This document shows, in pieces, positions 46,702-55,468 of a DNA stretch of 64,000 nt (position 1 is the first letter of the stretch; the number at the start of each line of letters is the position of its first letter). The notes beneath the pieces were generated by a model that saw nothing but the letters and a program-made list of their open reading frames with translations, was not told the DNA's origin and made no database searches. The stretch covers positions 1,251,243 through 1,315,242 of the forward strand of contig NZ_LT904908.1 in assembly GCF_900199705.1 (NCBI RefSeq), in the 5' to 3' direction. The DNA comes from Collinsella provencensis (lineage in GTDB: Bacteria; Actinomycetota; Coriobacteriia; Coriobacteriales; Coriobacteriaceae). A program made the position numbers and the translations under genes.

Positions 46702-47154
46702 ATGCAGGCGCTTGTTGAACCGGTTGCCTCCAAGCTCAAGAGCTTCGAGGCGCTGACCATCGCGGCGGTTGGTAGCGGTGTGCTTTTCAACGTTTTGCTT
46801 CCCGACCAGTATCCCGCCATCGCGCTGTCGTGCAAGATGTATGGCGATGCGTTCTCCAAGCGTCCTTCCTCGGCGGAGGCGTGGGCAAACATCATTAATT
46901 CGAGTGCGGGTATCACCTCGGTGCTCATCCCGTGGAACACCTGCGCAATTTACATGGTTACCGTGCTCGGGGTTCCGTGCGCGGAGTATGCCCCGTATGC
47001 GTTCTTCTGCTATTTGTATCCGCTGGCCGTGGTGCTGATGGTGTTGTTGCTGGGCAAGCGCTTGGGTTGGAGTGAGTCTCGGTCGCACACGTCCGAGGTG
47101 GTATCGAAGACTCAGCAGCAGCGTAAGGCGGGCCTTCGTACCCAGAGCGCGTAA
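46702..47154 (+). pseudogene. NhaC-family Na+/H+ antiporter, C-terminal remnant
   Basis: The 150-residue frame matches only the C-terminal end of NhaC-type antiporters: VGSGVLFNVLLPDQYPAIALS, KMYGDAFSKR, SVLIPWNTCAIYM and EYAPYAFFCYLYPLAVV. Full proteins have about 450-500 residues, so roughly the first 340 are missing. A ribosome-like GAGGTGG precedes the ATG, so the fragment may still be translated. It has perhaps two or three membrane helices and is unlikely to transport on its own. Confidence 0.75.
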
Positions 47155-47279
47155 TAGAAGCGTTGGCGACCTCAGCGTGAGTCCGTTCACCGGCATGATG
47201 CCCGGACGCCCCTCCCGTTCCCGGATTTCTCGAGTAATTTGGACCCCGTTTTTTAACCGGTGAACTCCATGTTTTCATT

Positions 47280-47424
47280 CGTTTCGAAATTCGGAAGGTA
47301 TAGCGAAGGTGATTGAGTGCACTCCATTTCAATAAAGTGCTCAACTGGGGAAACGATACGAATAGTAATCGCAGAACGAGCGTCTAAACAACGTATTGAG
47401 TTTTACCTTCCGAATTTCGAAACG
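47280..47424. repeat. Palindromic element D (perfect 21-bp inverted repeat)
   Basis: The 21 bases at 47280-47300 (CGTTTCGAAATTCGGAAGGT plus A) are exactly mirrored at 47404-47424, enclosing 103 bases. No gene lies in 47155-47458. The design matches elements A, B and C: long arms, roughly 60-105-base centre, intergenic position. Confidence 0.85.
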
Positions 47425-47458
47425 AGCTGTCTTTGTTCGCGCAAATCGAAGCTGTTCA

Positions 47459-48130
47459 CTATGCCGTAATGTCGTGCGATGCCTGGAGCCACACCACCAC
47501 GCCGAGGACGCGAATGCGGCGCTTGGCGAGGAGAAGGTCGGGTTCCGATGTCTCATATGAGTAAGACGAGAGAATGATCATGTTATTTCCGCTGCTATAG
47601 CGCCTGATGACAATGTCGGCGTTGTCGGCGATCGCAAGGACGGTGCAGCCGTTCCAGGGCCTGAGGCTCGGATCGATGAGAAGCAACGACCCACTGGGAT
47701 AGCTGCGAGACATTGCCGACCCCTCCATCCTTACGAAGAAGCTGTCGGGATGCTTGGCAAGAACGGATGGGGGAAGCTCGGCTTCGGCGGAGCGAATGAG
47801 GCGTTTGGCGCCCGCTGACTGGCGAATGCGGTATACGCTTAACGCTGCTGAGCCACCGCGCTCCGCGTCGGTGCTGCCCGCAATCCGCTGTTCACCCTCG
47901 ATCGACGCGTTTGCCGTAGCGACGGCAAGTCCCATCTCATCGCTTACCAACGCATCGTACGAGACATTAAACATGCTTTGCATGCGCTCGAGTATGCGCG
48001 GCTTAACGGCGCAGCGTCCGCGTTCCCAGCGGCACACGGTCTCCTTGGTCACGCCCAAACGCCCGGCGAAGGCCTCTTGGGAAAGTCCGCTGAGTTTGCG
48101 CAGCTCACGGATGTTGTCACCGACTCCCAT
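47459..48130 (-). CDS. XRE-family regulator with S24 (LexA/CI-like) C-terminal domain
   Basis: This 223-residue protein has an N-terminal HTH (NIRELRKLSGLSQEAFAGRLGVTKETVCRWERG, about 5-38) and a C-terminal S24 fold (about 130-215). The S24 Ser motif reads EGSAM (GDSM in LexA). The usual catalytic Lys position reads VIRRY (VIKR in CI/LexA), so Lys is replaced by Arg and self-cleavage is unlikely. It starts 13 bases after the upstream arcA-like gene and is probably co-transcribed, suggesting control of arginine deiminase genes. ATG 48130 follows AGGAG. Confidence 0.85.
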   Translation of the reverse strand: MGVGDNIRELRKLSGLSQEAFAGRLGVTKETVCRWERGRCAVKPRILERMQSMFNVSYDALVSDEMGLAVATANASIEGEQRIAGSTDAERGGSAALSVYRIRQSAGAKRLIRSAEAELPPSVLAKHPDSFFVRMEGSAMSRSYPSGSLLLIDPSLRPWNGCTVLAIADNADIVIRRYSSGNNMIILSSYSYETSEPDLLLAKRRIRVLGVVVWLQASHDITA

Positions 48131-48143
48131 CAACCGGCTCCTG

Positions 48144-49382
48144 CTAGCAGTCTTCTCGCCACAGGGGCAGGCACAGACAGCTGGGACCGCCGTATCCCGA
48201 GGTCAGCTCGTCAATGGAAACGGGGAACAAATCGATGCCGGCACGATACAGAGCCTCGTTGGTCAGCTTGTTTTCCTCGTAGACGCACACTTTGCCCGGC
48301 GCCAGGGCCAGCACGCTCGCGGCATTATGGCGGCGCTCGCTCATCGATCCTCCGCAGGAAATGAGCGTGGGCGCGCTGATGCCCAGGCTCTGTTTGAGGA
48401 GTGCGGACACACCGCCGTCCAGCGACTTGATGCGGCATGTGCCCTTTTTCCGGCCTCGCACGATGCGGTAGATCTCCGCGTGGTCGAGCAGCTCGGGGTC
48501 GACGATGAACGTCTCCACATCGGCGCGCGACAGGAACGTGTCAAGGTGGATGCAGAGGTTGTCCTCGGGGACGCGCACCGCCCAAACGGATTCGATCTCC
48601 GAATTCTCGCTCCAGAGGAGCCGCCGCGCCAGCACGTCGATGGCCGCCGCCTCGGTGCGCTGCGATAGGCCTACAGCCACGTTCCTGGCATCGAGGTTCA
48701 CGACGTCACCGCCTTCTATGTGATAGGACGACGGCTCTTCGGGTGCAACCGAACACCCTGCAAAGCGCGGGTGATGCGAGAAGATTACCTGGTAAAAAGC
48801 CACTTCGCGCTCGCGATCGCTCCAGTACATATGGTTGAGCGAAAGCGTCGAGCCAATCACGCTGGCGGGATCGCGCGTGAAGAACATCGTGCTGAACGGA
48901 TTGACGAGCAGCGCATCGGCGGGATAGGGGTCGTCAACGAGGTTGGCCAAGCGGTCGTCGCCCTTTACCTGCTTGAATATATCGCCATAGCAGATGCTGC
49001 CGATCAGAGCGTCAATGAGGCTGCCGCCCGCCGCCTTCTGCTCGATCCACGCGCGTACGCTGCGCTTGAGTTCACTGCCGCGTACGCCGCATTCGTCGCA
49101 AAAGCGATCGAGCAGCGCTTCGCGCGCTTCCGAACTGGATGTCAGCGTTTCTTCCAACAGGTCGGTGAGCAGCAGCACCTCGACGCCGTTTGCTTCGAGG
49201 ATGGAGACCAGGCGTTCGTGCTCCTGCGTCGCTTTGTCAAGATCGAAGTTGCTCCGGTTGGGACGCAAGGTGAATACCTGGCCAAAGGCGTTTTCCGGAT
49301 AGCTCTTCGTCTCAAATCCCGGACGATGGAGCAAAACGCTTTTGAGCGTTCCGATCTCGTTATGTACGTGCAATCCTTGCAT
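48144..49382 (-). CDS. arcA: Arginine deiminase, divergent paralogue
   Basis: This 412-residue pentein enzyme carries the deiminase set: FTRDPASV (Asp), YHIEGGDVVNLD (Glu), CIHLDTFLS (His/Asp) and the C-terminal Cys in GYGGPSCLCLP (C402). It converts arginine to citrulline and ammonia. Compared with the copy at 51142 it is more divergent, for example GGPSC in place of GGPRC next to the nucleophile, so substrate use or kinetics may differ. It is on the opposite strand and paired with an XRE/S24 regulator. AAGGAA lies six bases before ATG 49382. Confidence 0.9.
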   Translation of the reverse strand: MQGLHVHNEIGTLKSVLLHRPGFETKSYPENAFGQVFTLRPNRSNFDLDKATQEHERLVSILEANGVEVLLLTDLLEETLTSSSEAREALLDRFCDECGVRGSELKRSVRAWIEQKAAGGSLIDALIGSICYGDIFKQVKGDDRLANLVDDPYPADALLVNPFSTMFFTRDPASVIGSTLSLNHMYWSDREREVAFYQVIFSHHPRFAGCSVAPEEPSSYHIEGGDVVNLDARNVAVGLSQRTEAAAIDVLARRLLWSENSEIESVWAVRVPEDNLCIHLDTFLSRADVETFIVDPELLDHAEIYRIVRGRKKGTCRIKSLDGGVSALLKQSLGISAPTLISCGGSMSERRHNAASVLALAPGKVCVYEENKLTNEALYRAGIDLFPVSIDELTSGYGGPSCLCLPLWREDC

Positions 49383-49460
49383 GAAAGATTCCTTACGGTT
49401 GTGTTTGTACGGCTCTATTGTCGCCCGTAGCGGAACAAATTGAGCCGATAGCTTCTAAAA

Positions 49461-49508
49461 ATTGACAAAAAATGATAATAAACGCCATTAATTGACAAAA
49501 AACGTCAA
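49461..49508. promoter_or_regulatory. Direct repeats of ATTGACAAAA between the divergent arc genes
   Basis: ATTGACAAAA occurs at 49461-49470 and 49491-49500, exactly 30 bp apart. The second continues as TTGAC-N7-GTCAA (49492-49508), a palindrome. They lie in the divergent promoter region of arcA (minus) and the antiporter (plus). They could be -35 elements, operators for the nearby XRE/S24 protein, or both. Confidence 0.5.
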
Positions 49509-49630
49509 CTTAAAAGCCAAAAACCGCCCGTTTTGCTGCCGTCCACCCGCCGCTAACGGTACCCCTCTCACTTCGATGACAGAATGACGATGCCAAAAGA
49601 AACGGCTTGTCCCAAGTCAAAGGAGGAGAA

Positions 49631-51067
49631 ATGGCAGGAGAGGGAAAGAAGCGGAAATTTACCGTACCTCACGTCTATACGATCATCTTCATCCTGATGG
49701 TCGTGTTCGCTGTGCTCACGTGGGTCGTACCTTCGGGCTCGTTCGATCGCGAGCTGGTCAACGGCCGCGAGGTTACCGTTGCCGGTACGTACACGGAGAC
49801 CGACAAGGTGTTCGTGGACGAGGAGACCGGCGCTGAAGTCGATCTGCGCCAGGGCGTGTTCGACGTTCTGCAGGCGCCTGCGATCGGCATCCAGCAGGCG
49901 GTCGAGGTCGTCGCGTTCATCCTCGTGGTGGGCGGTTCGTTCCAGGTTATCACGGCAACGGGAGCCATCACCAGCGGCGTGTCTCGTATCGTGAGAAAGT
50001 TCAAGGATAAGGACATCCTGATCATCCCGATTTTGATGGCCGTCTTCGCACTCGGCGGAAGCACCTTCGGCATGGCCGAAGAGACCCTGCCGTTCTTCGC
50101 GGTCTTGCTGCCCATCGTGATGTCTATGGGCTTCGATTCCATCACCGCGTTCATGATCGTGTTCCTCGGTGCCCGTATCGGCTACATCGGCTCCACCGTC
50201 AATCCCTTCAACGTGCTCATCGCCCAGGGCATCCTCGGCATCCAGGGCAATCCGCAGCTGTGGCTGCGCATGATCGCCCTCGTTGTGCTTACGGTTATCG
50301 CCATCGCCTGGGTCATGATGTATGCCAAGAAGGTCCGCGCCAACCCCGAGAGCTCCGTTGCCTATCAGGACGACCTTGCCAAGCGCGAGGAGTTCCTCGC
50401 CGACGGCGACGCGCTTAACGCTGAGTTCACCGGTCGCCAGAAGGCCGTTATCGTCACGTTTGTCGTGGGTATGGTGCTCATCGTGTGGGGCCTTGTCGAC
50501 CAGGGCTGGTACATGAACGAGATTGCCGGTATCTTCCTGGCCATGGGCCTTATCTCCGGTATCGTCTCCGGTATGAACGAGAAGGAAATCGCAGGTGAGT
50601 TCGTCAAGGGTATCGCCGATTTCGCCTTCTCCGCCATCGTCGTCGGTCTTGCTCGCGGTATTCTCGTCATCGCCAACAACGGCATGATCATCGATACGAT
50701 TCTCAACGCTCTGGCAACTTCGCTCGCCGGCATGCCCGCGGTGCTGTTTACCAGCTTGCTCTATATGGTTGACAACCTACTTGCCATTCTGGTTCCGAGC
50801 TCGTCCGGCATCGCCGCGCTCACCATCCCGATCTTTGGGCCGCTCGTCGAGCTCATGGGTCTGAACCCCGAGGCCGCCGTCACCGCCATGTCTATGGGCA
50901 GCGCCGCCATGTCGCTAATCTGCCCCACGAGCGCCATCCTCGTCGCCGGTCTGGGCGTGTGCAAGATCCCTCTGAGTCAGTGGTGGAAGGTCATCTGGAA
51001 GTTCTTCCTGCTCATCTCTGTTGTCTGCCTCGTATTCTCCGCTATTTCCGGCATGCTGCCGGTGTAG
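49631..51067 (+). CDS. arcD: YfcC-family antiporter, probable arginine/ornithine exchanger
   Basis: This 478-residue protein has about 12 membrane helices. An extracytoplasmic loop (about 45-80) follows the first helix, FAVLTWVVPSGSFDRE. Family blocks are GGSTFGMAEETLPFF, GARIGYIGSTVNPFNV and VPSSSGIAALTIPIFGPL. YfcC proteins serve as ArcD in streptococcal arginine deiminase operons. It begins the plus-strand arc gene run, so arginine/ornithine exchange is the best guess. ATG 49631 follows AGGAGGA. Confidence 0.85.
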   Translation: MAGEGKKRKFTVPHVYTIIFILMVVFAVLTWVVPSGSFDRELVNGREVTVAGTYTETDKVFVDEETGAEVDLRQGVFDVLQAPAIGIQQAVEVVAFILVVGGSFQVITATGAITSGVSRIVRKFKDKDILIIPILMAVFALGGSTFGMAEETLPFFAVLLPIVMSMGFDSITAFMIVFLGARIGYIGSTVNPFNVLIAQGILGIQGNPQLWLRMIALVVLTVIAIAWVMMYAKKVRANPESSVAYQDDLAKREEFLADGDALNAEFTGRQKAVIVTFVVGMVLIVWGLVDQGWYMNEIAGIFLAMGLISGIVSGMNEKEIAGEFVKGIADFAFSAIVVGLARGILVIANNGMIIDTILNALATSLAGMPAVLFTSLLYMVDNLLAILVPSSSGIAALTIPIFGPLVELMGLNPEAAVTAMSMGSAAMSLICPTSAILVAGLGVCKIPLSQWWKVIWKFFLLISVVCLVFSAISGMLPV

Positions 51068-51141
51068 GGCACGCATCAAGTACCTGCTTGTCAACGAGTA
51101 ATCAACTCCCGTAGTTCACATACGAAAGAAAGGTGAAACCC

Positions 51142-52383
51142 ATGAAGGGACTGAACGTCCATAGCGAAATCGGCGCGCTCAAGAAGGTTTGCGTGCATCG
51201 CCCCGGTCTCGATCTTGTCAATATGAAGGCGGAGGATTTCGAGCGCGTGTGGATTCACGACGCGTTCTATCTCGAGTACGCCCAGAAGGAGCACGACCAG
51301 TTCACCGACCTGCTCCGCGGCGCCGGTGCCGAGGTCGTCTACATGGAGGACCTGCTCGCCGAGACCTTCGACGCCAACCCGGCGGTTCGCGATGAGTTCC
51401 TGGGCACGTTCCTCGCCGAGAGCAACATCAAGAGCACCGCGCTTCGCCAGGCGGTTCAGGAGAAGCTTTCCTCCATCAAGGACAACAAGGAGTTCGTCCT
51501 CGCTGCCATGGGTGGCCTCTACTACCGTGATCTCGAGATCCCTCACACGGCTCGCACGCTCTCGATGATGAACAACGAGGACGTCAAGCCCGACGAGATG
51601 GTCCTGTTCCCCATGCCCTCGTCCTACTTCTCCCGCGATCCGCTGGCCGTCGTGGGCCACGGCGCCGCAATGCACCGCATGTACTGGCCGCAGCGCAACC
51701 GCGAGGTCATCTTCTACGAGACCGTCCTGCGCAACCACCCCGATTACGTGGGCAGTCCCATCTGGTACGACCACAACAGCGAGTGGACCATCGAAGGCGG
51801 CGACGTGCTGAACATCAACGCCACGACGCTTGCCATCGGTATCTCCCAGCGCACCACGCCCGAGGCCATCGATCAGCTTGCCAAGAACCTTTTCTGGGGT
51901 CCGGGCAACTCCGAGATTGAGACCATCTACGCCATCAACATCCCGTGCGGCTATGCCTACATGCACCTTGACACCGTGTGCACGCAGATCGACTACGACA
52001 AGTTCACCGTGTACCCGGGTATCTACCAGACCATGCGCGTGTACCGTCTGACCCGCGGTGCCGTTGAGGGCGAGGTGGCAATCGAGGAGCTCGAGACCAC
52101 CCTGCAGCATGCGCTCGAGATGGCGACCGGCGTGGATCACATCACGATGATCGAGTGCGGTGGTGGCGATCCCATCGAGGCTTCCCGCGAGCAGTGGAAC
52201 GACGGCTCCAATACGCTGGCCGTCGCCCCTGGCAAGGTGTGCGTCTACGAACGCAACGTGGTGACCAACGACGCCCTATATAAGGCAGGCGTTGAGCTGC
52301 TGGTTGCTCCGTCCGAGGAGCTCTCCCGCGGCCGTGGCGGCCCGCGCTGCATGACCATGCCGTTCTGGCGCGAGGAGATCTAA
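51142..52383 (+). CDS. arcA: Arginine deiminase, canonical copy
   Basis: This 413-residue enzyme has [30 protein letters not shown] and the C-terminal nucleophile motif [11 protein letters not shown] (C403). It deiminates arginine to citrulline, which ArcB downstream splits to ornithine and carbamoyl phosphate. ATG 51142 is three codons into the frame and has AAAGG upstream. It follows arcD and precedes arcB, the usual order. Strong codon bias fits high expression. Confidence 0.96.
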   Translation: MKGLNVHSEIGALKKVCVHRPGLDLVNMKAEDFERVWIHDAFYLEYAQKEHDQFTDLLRGAGAEVVYMEDLLAETFDANPAVRDEFLGTFLAESNIKSTALRQAVQEKLSSIKDNKEFVLAAMGGLYYRDLEIPHTARTLSMMNNEDVKPDEMVLFPMPSSYFSRDPLAVVGHGAAMHRMYWPQRNREVIFYETVLRNHPDYVGSPIWYDHNSEWTIEGGDVLNINATTLAIGISQRTTPEAIDQLAKNLFWGPGNSEIETIYAINIPCGYAYMHLDTVCTQIDYDKFTVYPGIYQTMRVYRLTRGAVEGEVAIEELETTLQHALEMATGVDHITMIECGGGDPIEASREQWNDGSNTLAVAPGKVCVYERNVVTNDALYKAGVELLVAPSEELSRGRGGPRCMTMPFWREEI

Positions 52384-52397
52384 GTCGTCTTTTCGAT

Positions 52398-52445
52398 GAG
52401 GTCGGCGCCCATTCCTTCTTCCGTATCGGGCGTCCGCCTCTTTTA
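52398..52445 (+). terminator. Weak hairpin with T-run between arcA and arcB
   Basis: GAGGTCGGCGCCC (52398-52410) pairs imperfectly with GGGCGTCCGCCTC (52428-52440), followed by TTTTA. It could reduce read-through between arcA and arcB. Confidence 0.45.
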
Positions 52446-52520
52446 TGGACGATGCCTTTGCCTCCACATCGTCCCGTTCGATTGCCCAGATTTCAGCTTT
52501 TCATACGAAAGGATTTCACC

Positions 52521-53528
52521 ATGGGACTCTCACTTTCCGGCCGCAGCTTCTTGACTCTGCTCGACTATTCCACCGAGGAGATCGAGTACCTGCTCGATCT
52601 CGCCCGCGACTTCAAGAACCTCAAGCGCACGGGTACCCCGCACAAGTACCTCGAGGGCAAGAACATTGTGCTGCTCTTTGAAAAGACCTCCACACGCACC
52701 CGCTGCGCCTTCGAGGTGGGCGGCATGGACCTCGGCATGGGCGTGACCTACCTCGACCCGGGCTCGTCCCAGATGGGCAAGAAGGAGTCCATCGAGGACA
52801 CCGCTCGTGTGCTCGGCCGCATGTATGACGGCATCGAGTACCGCGGTTCCGATCAGACGCTTGTCGAGGAGCTCGCCGCCAAGGCCGGCGTGCCCGTGTG
52901 GAACGGTCTCACCAACGAGTATCACCCCACCCAGGCGCTTGCCGACATTCTTACCATGCGTGAGGAGTTCGGCGATACGCGCGGTATGAAGCTCACCTAC
53001 CTGGGTAAAGAGCAGGGCAACGTGAGCGATTCCCTCATGGTCATCTGTGCCAAGCTCGGTATCAACTTCTGCTCTTGCGGTCCCAAGGGAGACGTCGAGG
53101 GTGCCACGCATTTCCCTGCAGAGCTGCTCGAGCGCTGCCAGGCCATTGCCGCAGAGAACGGCTGCACCATCCAGCTCACTGACAGCATCGACGAAGGCGT
53201 GAAGGACGCCGATGTCATCTACACCGACGTGTGGGTTGGTATGGGTCAGTCCGAGGAACTGTGGAAGAGCCGTATTGATCTGCTGTCTCCGTATCGTGTG
53301 ACTCCTGAGGTTATGGCCAAGGCGAATCCCAACGCTATCTTCATGCACTGCCTTCCCAGCTTCCACGACACCAACACCACCATCGGTGCCGACATCGCCG
53401 AGAAGTTCGGCGTCACCGAGATGGAGGTTTCCGACGAGGTGTTCGAGTCCAAGCAGTCGCGCGTGTTCCAGGAAGCTGAGAACCGCATGCACACCATCAA
53501 GGCGGTCATGTACGCGACACTCAAGTAA
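52521..53528 (+). CDS. arcB: Ornithine carbamoyltransferase, catabolic
   Basis: This 335-residue protein has STRTRCAFE (carbamoyl-phosphate loop), [21 protein letters not shown], and [10 protein letters not shown]. The residues [24 protein letters not shown] form the usual C-terminal end. In the arc context it runs from citrulline and phosphate to ornithine and carbamoyl phosphate. ATG 52521 follows AAAGGA. It is distinct from the putrescine enzyme at 36628. Confidence 0.95.
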   Translation: MGLSLSGRSFLTLLDYSTEEIEYLLDLARDFKNLKRTGTPHKYLEGKNIVLLFEKTSTRTRCAFEVGGMDLGMGVTYLDPGSSQMGKKESIEDTARVLGRMYDGIEYRGSDQTLVEELAAKAGVPVWNGLTNEYHPTQALADILTMREEFGDTRGMKLTYLGKEQGNVSDSLMVICAKLGINFCSCGPKGDVEGATHFPAELLERCQAIAAENGCTIQLTDSIDEGVKDADVIYTDVWVGMGQSEELWKSRIDLLSPYRVTPEVMAKANPNAIFMHCLPSFHDTNTTIGADIAEKFGVTEMEVSDEVFESKQSRVFQEAENRMHTIKAVMYATLK

Positions 53529-53578
53529 GAGCTGTTGAAACCAAACGCCAGGCGAAGAGGGTATCTGCGCTCTTAGGT

Positions 53579-53610
53579 GGGACTTCCGATATATTCGGAA
53601 GTCCCTTTTT
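53579..53610 (+). terminator. Rho-independent terminator of arcB
   Basis: GGGACTTCCGA (53579-53589) pairs perfectly with TCGGAAGTCCC (53595-53605), followed by five T. Confidence 0.95.
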
Positions 53611-54043
53611 CATGAGATCGGCAGCTGGTGCGACGTCCGCATGTGGGTGGGTCTCGCGTCTGTTCGATGAACGGGTTTTCTCCCATTTTGAAGCGAGCCT
53701 TATCTGAACGGGGACGTCTCTTCGAGCAGCAACGGCACGCTGAAAAACGGCGATGCATATTCGTGAATCATCTATCACAGTCTTGTGACGATAGTTTTGT
53801 AAAAATGTATAAAAATGCTTGCTTGAATTGTGGGCGCGGACAACGGGGAAAACGCTTTTTGGAGTTCTTCACAAAAAGACAAAAAGTCGCATGATGCGGG
53901 GTACGTCCACCCTTATTTTTTAGCCGTTTGCCTAAGGAATTCTGTAGCAAATGTGCTGTCGATTTATTCGCGGTATATTGCATAAAGTACTTTAGCCAGT
54001 GAATACATTTCACTGGTTTCCTACGGAAAGAGAAGAGGTTGTT
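53611..54043. other. Non-coding region upstream of arcC
   Basis: No gene is visible. The region is AT-rich and contains GGTATATTGCATAAAG near 53970, a possible -10 area, and the ribosome site AGAAGAGG (54031-54038). arcC therefore seems to have its own promoter, separate from arcA-arcB. Confidence 0.45.
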
Positions 54044-55006
54044 ATGTCCAAGCCCCTCGGCAAGCCCGATCGCGTCGTCGTCGCCCTTGGCGGCAACGCC
54101 CTCGGCAACACCCCCGAAGAGCAGATCGAGAAGGTCGGCAACGCCGCCCACGCTCTTCTGGGCCTCATCGAGCAGGGTAACGAGATCATCATCACCCACG
54201 GCAATGGCCCGCAGGTCGGCATGATTCAGAACGCCTTCGCCGCTGCTCACGACGCCATCGGTACCCCTTCCATGGACCTGCCCGAGTGCGGCGCCATGTC
54301 CCAGGGCTACATCGGTTACCACCTGCAGCAGGGCATCGGCCGCGAGATGCACAAGCGCTATAAGCGTTGGCACGCCGCCACCGTCGTCACCCAGATCGAG
54401 TGCGACCCCGACGATCCCGCGTTCGCCAATCCCACGAAGCCGATCGGCCCGTTCTACACCGAGGAGCAGGCCAAGGAGATCATGGCCGAGAACCCCGAGA
54501 TGACCTTCGTTGAGGACTCCGGCCGCGGCTGGCGTCGTGTTGTCGCCTCCCCCGAGCCCAAGAAGATCGTCGAGGCCGACTCCATCCTCAACCTGCTTGA
54601 CAACGAGTTCATCGTCATCGCTTGCGGTGGCGGCGGCATCCCCGTGGTCCGCGACTACAACAACAAGGGCTGCTACAAGGGCGTTGCCGCGGTTATCGAC
54701 AAGGACCTGGGCGGCGAGCTCCTCGCTGAGGACTGCAACGCCGACGTCCTGTTCCTCCTGACCGCCGTTGAGCACGTCGCCATCAACTTCGGTAAGCCCG
54801 ATCAGCAGGAGCTCGAGGAGCTCACCGCTGATGAGGCCGAGAAGCTCGCTGACGAGGGTCAGTTCGGCAAGGGCTCCATGGAGCCGAAGGTCCGCGCTGC
54901 CATCAAGTTCGCTCGCAGCCGCAAGGGCCGCACCTGCATCATCGGTGCTCTCGACAAGGCCGCTGAGACCATGGCTGGCCTCTCCGGCACCCGCATCGTC
55001 GGCTAA
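54044..55006 (+). CDS. arcC: Carbamate kinase
   Basis: This 320-residue protein has the amino-acid-kinase motifs VVVALGGNALGNT (N-terminal), ITHGNGPQVGMI, CGGGGIPVV and AVIDKDLGG...LLAEDCNADVLFLLTAV. It makes ATP, CO2 and ammonia from carbamoyl phosphate and ADP. It is the only carbamate kinase gene in the window. Separate promoter and terminator mean it can serve arginine, agmatine and oxalurate breakdown alike. ATG 54044 is chosen over the upstream-extended frame. Confidence 0.97.
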   Translation: MSKPLGKPDRVVVALGGNALGNTPEEQIEKVGNAAHALLGLIEQGNEIIITHGNGPQVGMIQNAFAAAHDAIGTPSMDLPECGAMSQGYIGYHLQQGIGREMHKRYKRWHAATVVTQIECDPDDPAFANPTKPIGPFYTEEQAKEIMAENPEMTFVEDSGRGWRRVVASPEPKKIVEADSILNLLDNEFIVIACGGGGIPVVRDYNNKGCYKGVAAVIDKDLGGELLAEDCNADVLFLLTAVEHVAINFGKPDQQELEELTADEAEKLADEGQFGKGSMEPKVRAAIKFARSRKGRTCIIGALDKAAETMAGLSGTRIVG

Positions 55007-55033
55007 TCGCCGCGCGGCATAACGTCGTTATGG

Positions 55034-55065
55034 GCGCCCCCGCTTCGAGCGGGGGCGCTTTTTTT
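55034..55065 (+). terminator. Rho-independent terminator of arcC
   Basis: GCGCCCCCGCT (55034-55044) pairs perfectly with AGCGGGGGCGC (55048-55058), with loop TCG and seven T after it. Confidence 0.95.
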
Positions 55066-55468
55066 GTTGCTTGAGATAAAGCCCTCAGAGCATATCGTCC
55101 GAGGAGAGCGCTTGAGATACCTGCGGGAATGAGCCTACATGCCATACGTCTACAAGCAGTATGTCTACATGCCATACGCCTACATGCTGTATGCCCGGGG
55201 ATCGTTCCCCAGCGCCCTCCGCGTTCGTTATCGTAAGTTTTGTCCTTGAGTGGCTTTCTTGCCGATTCCCATATCCGAATCCTGCCGCTCGTCCTAAAAT
55301 CGTGTCCGCTCGTCTGCGCGCGTCCATCGTAGGTCGAGATGAATGAGCCCTGCGAATGGCGCGGTCATATTCTGCAGTTGTCAACAAACCGCACGGCAAA
55401 AAGGAGCGTGCGGAAACCCGGACAGCGCAGTCCCGCGCTCGTCCCCAACAGCAGAAAGGAGGCATGCT
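55066..55468. repeat. Non-coding region with a 15-bp tandem repeat
   Basis: Four related 15-bp units run from 55135 to 55194 (CTACATGCCATACGT, CTACAAGCAGTATGT, CTACATGCCATACGC, CTACATGCTGTATGC), which also read as two 30-bp units. A short frame across them would give YMPYV-like pentapeptides but has no ribosome site. The rest shows no gene. AAAGGAGG at 55455-55462 serves the next gene. Confidence 0.6.
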
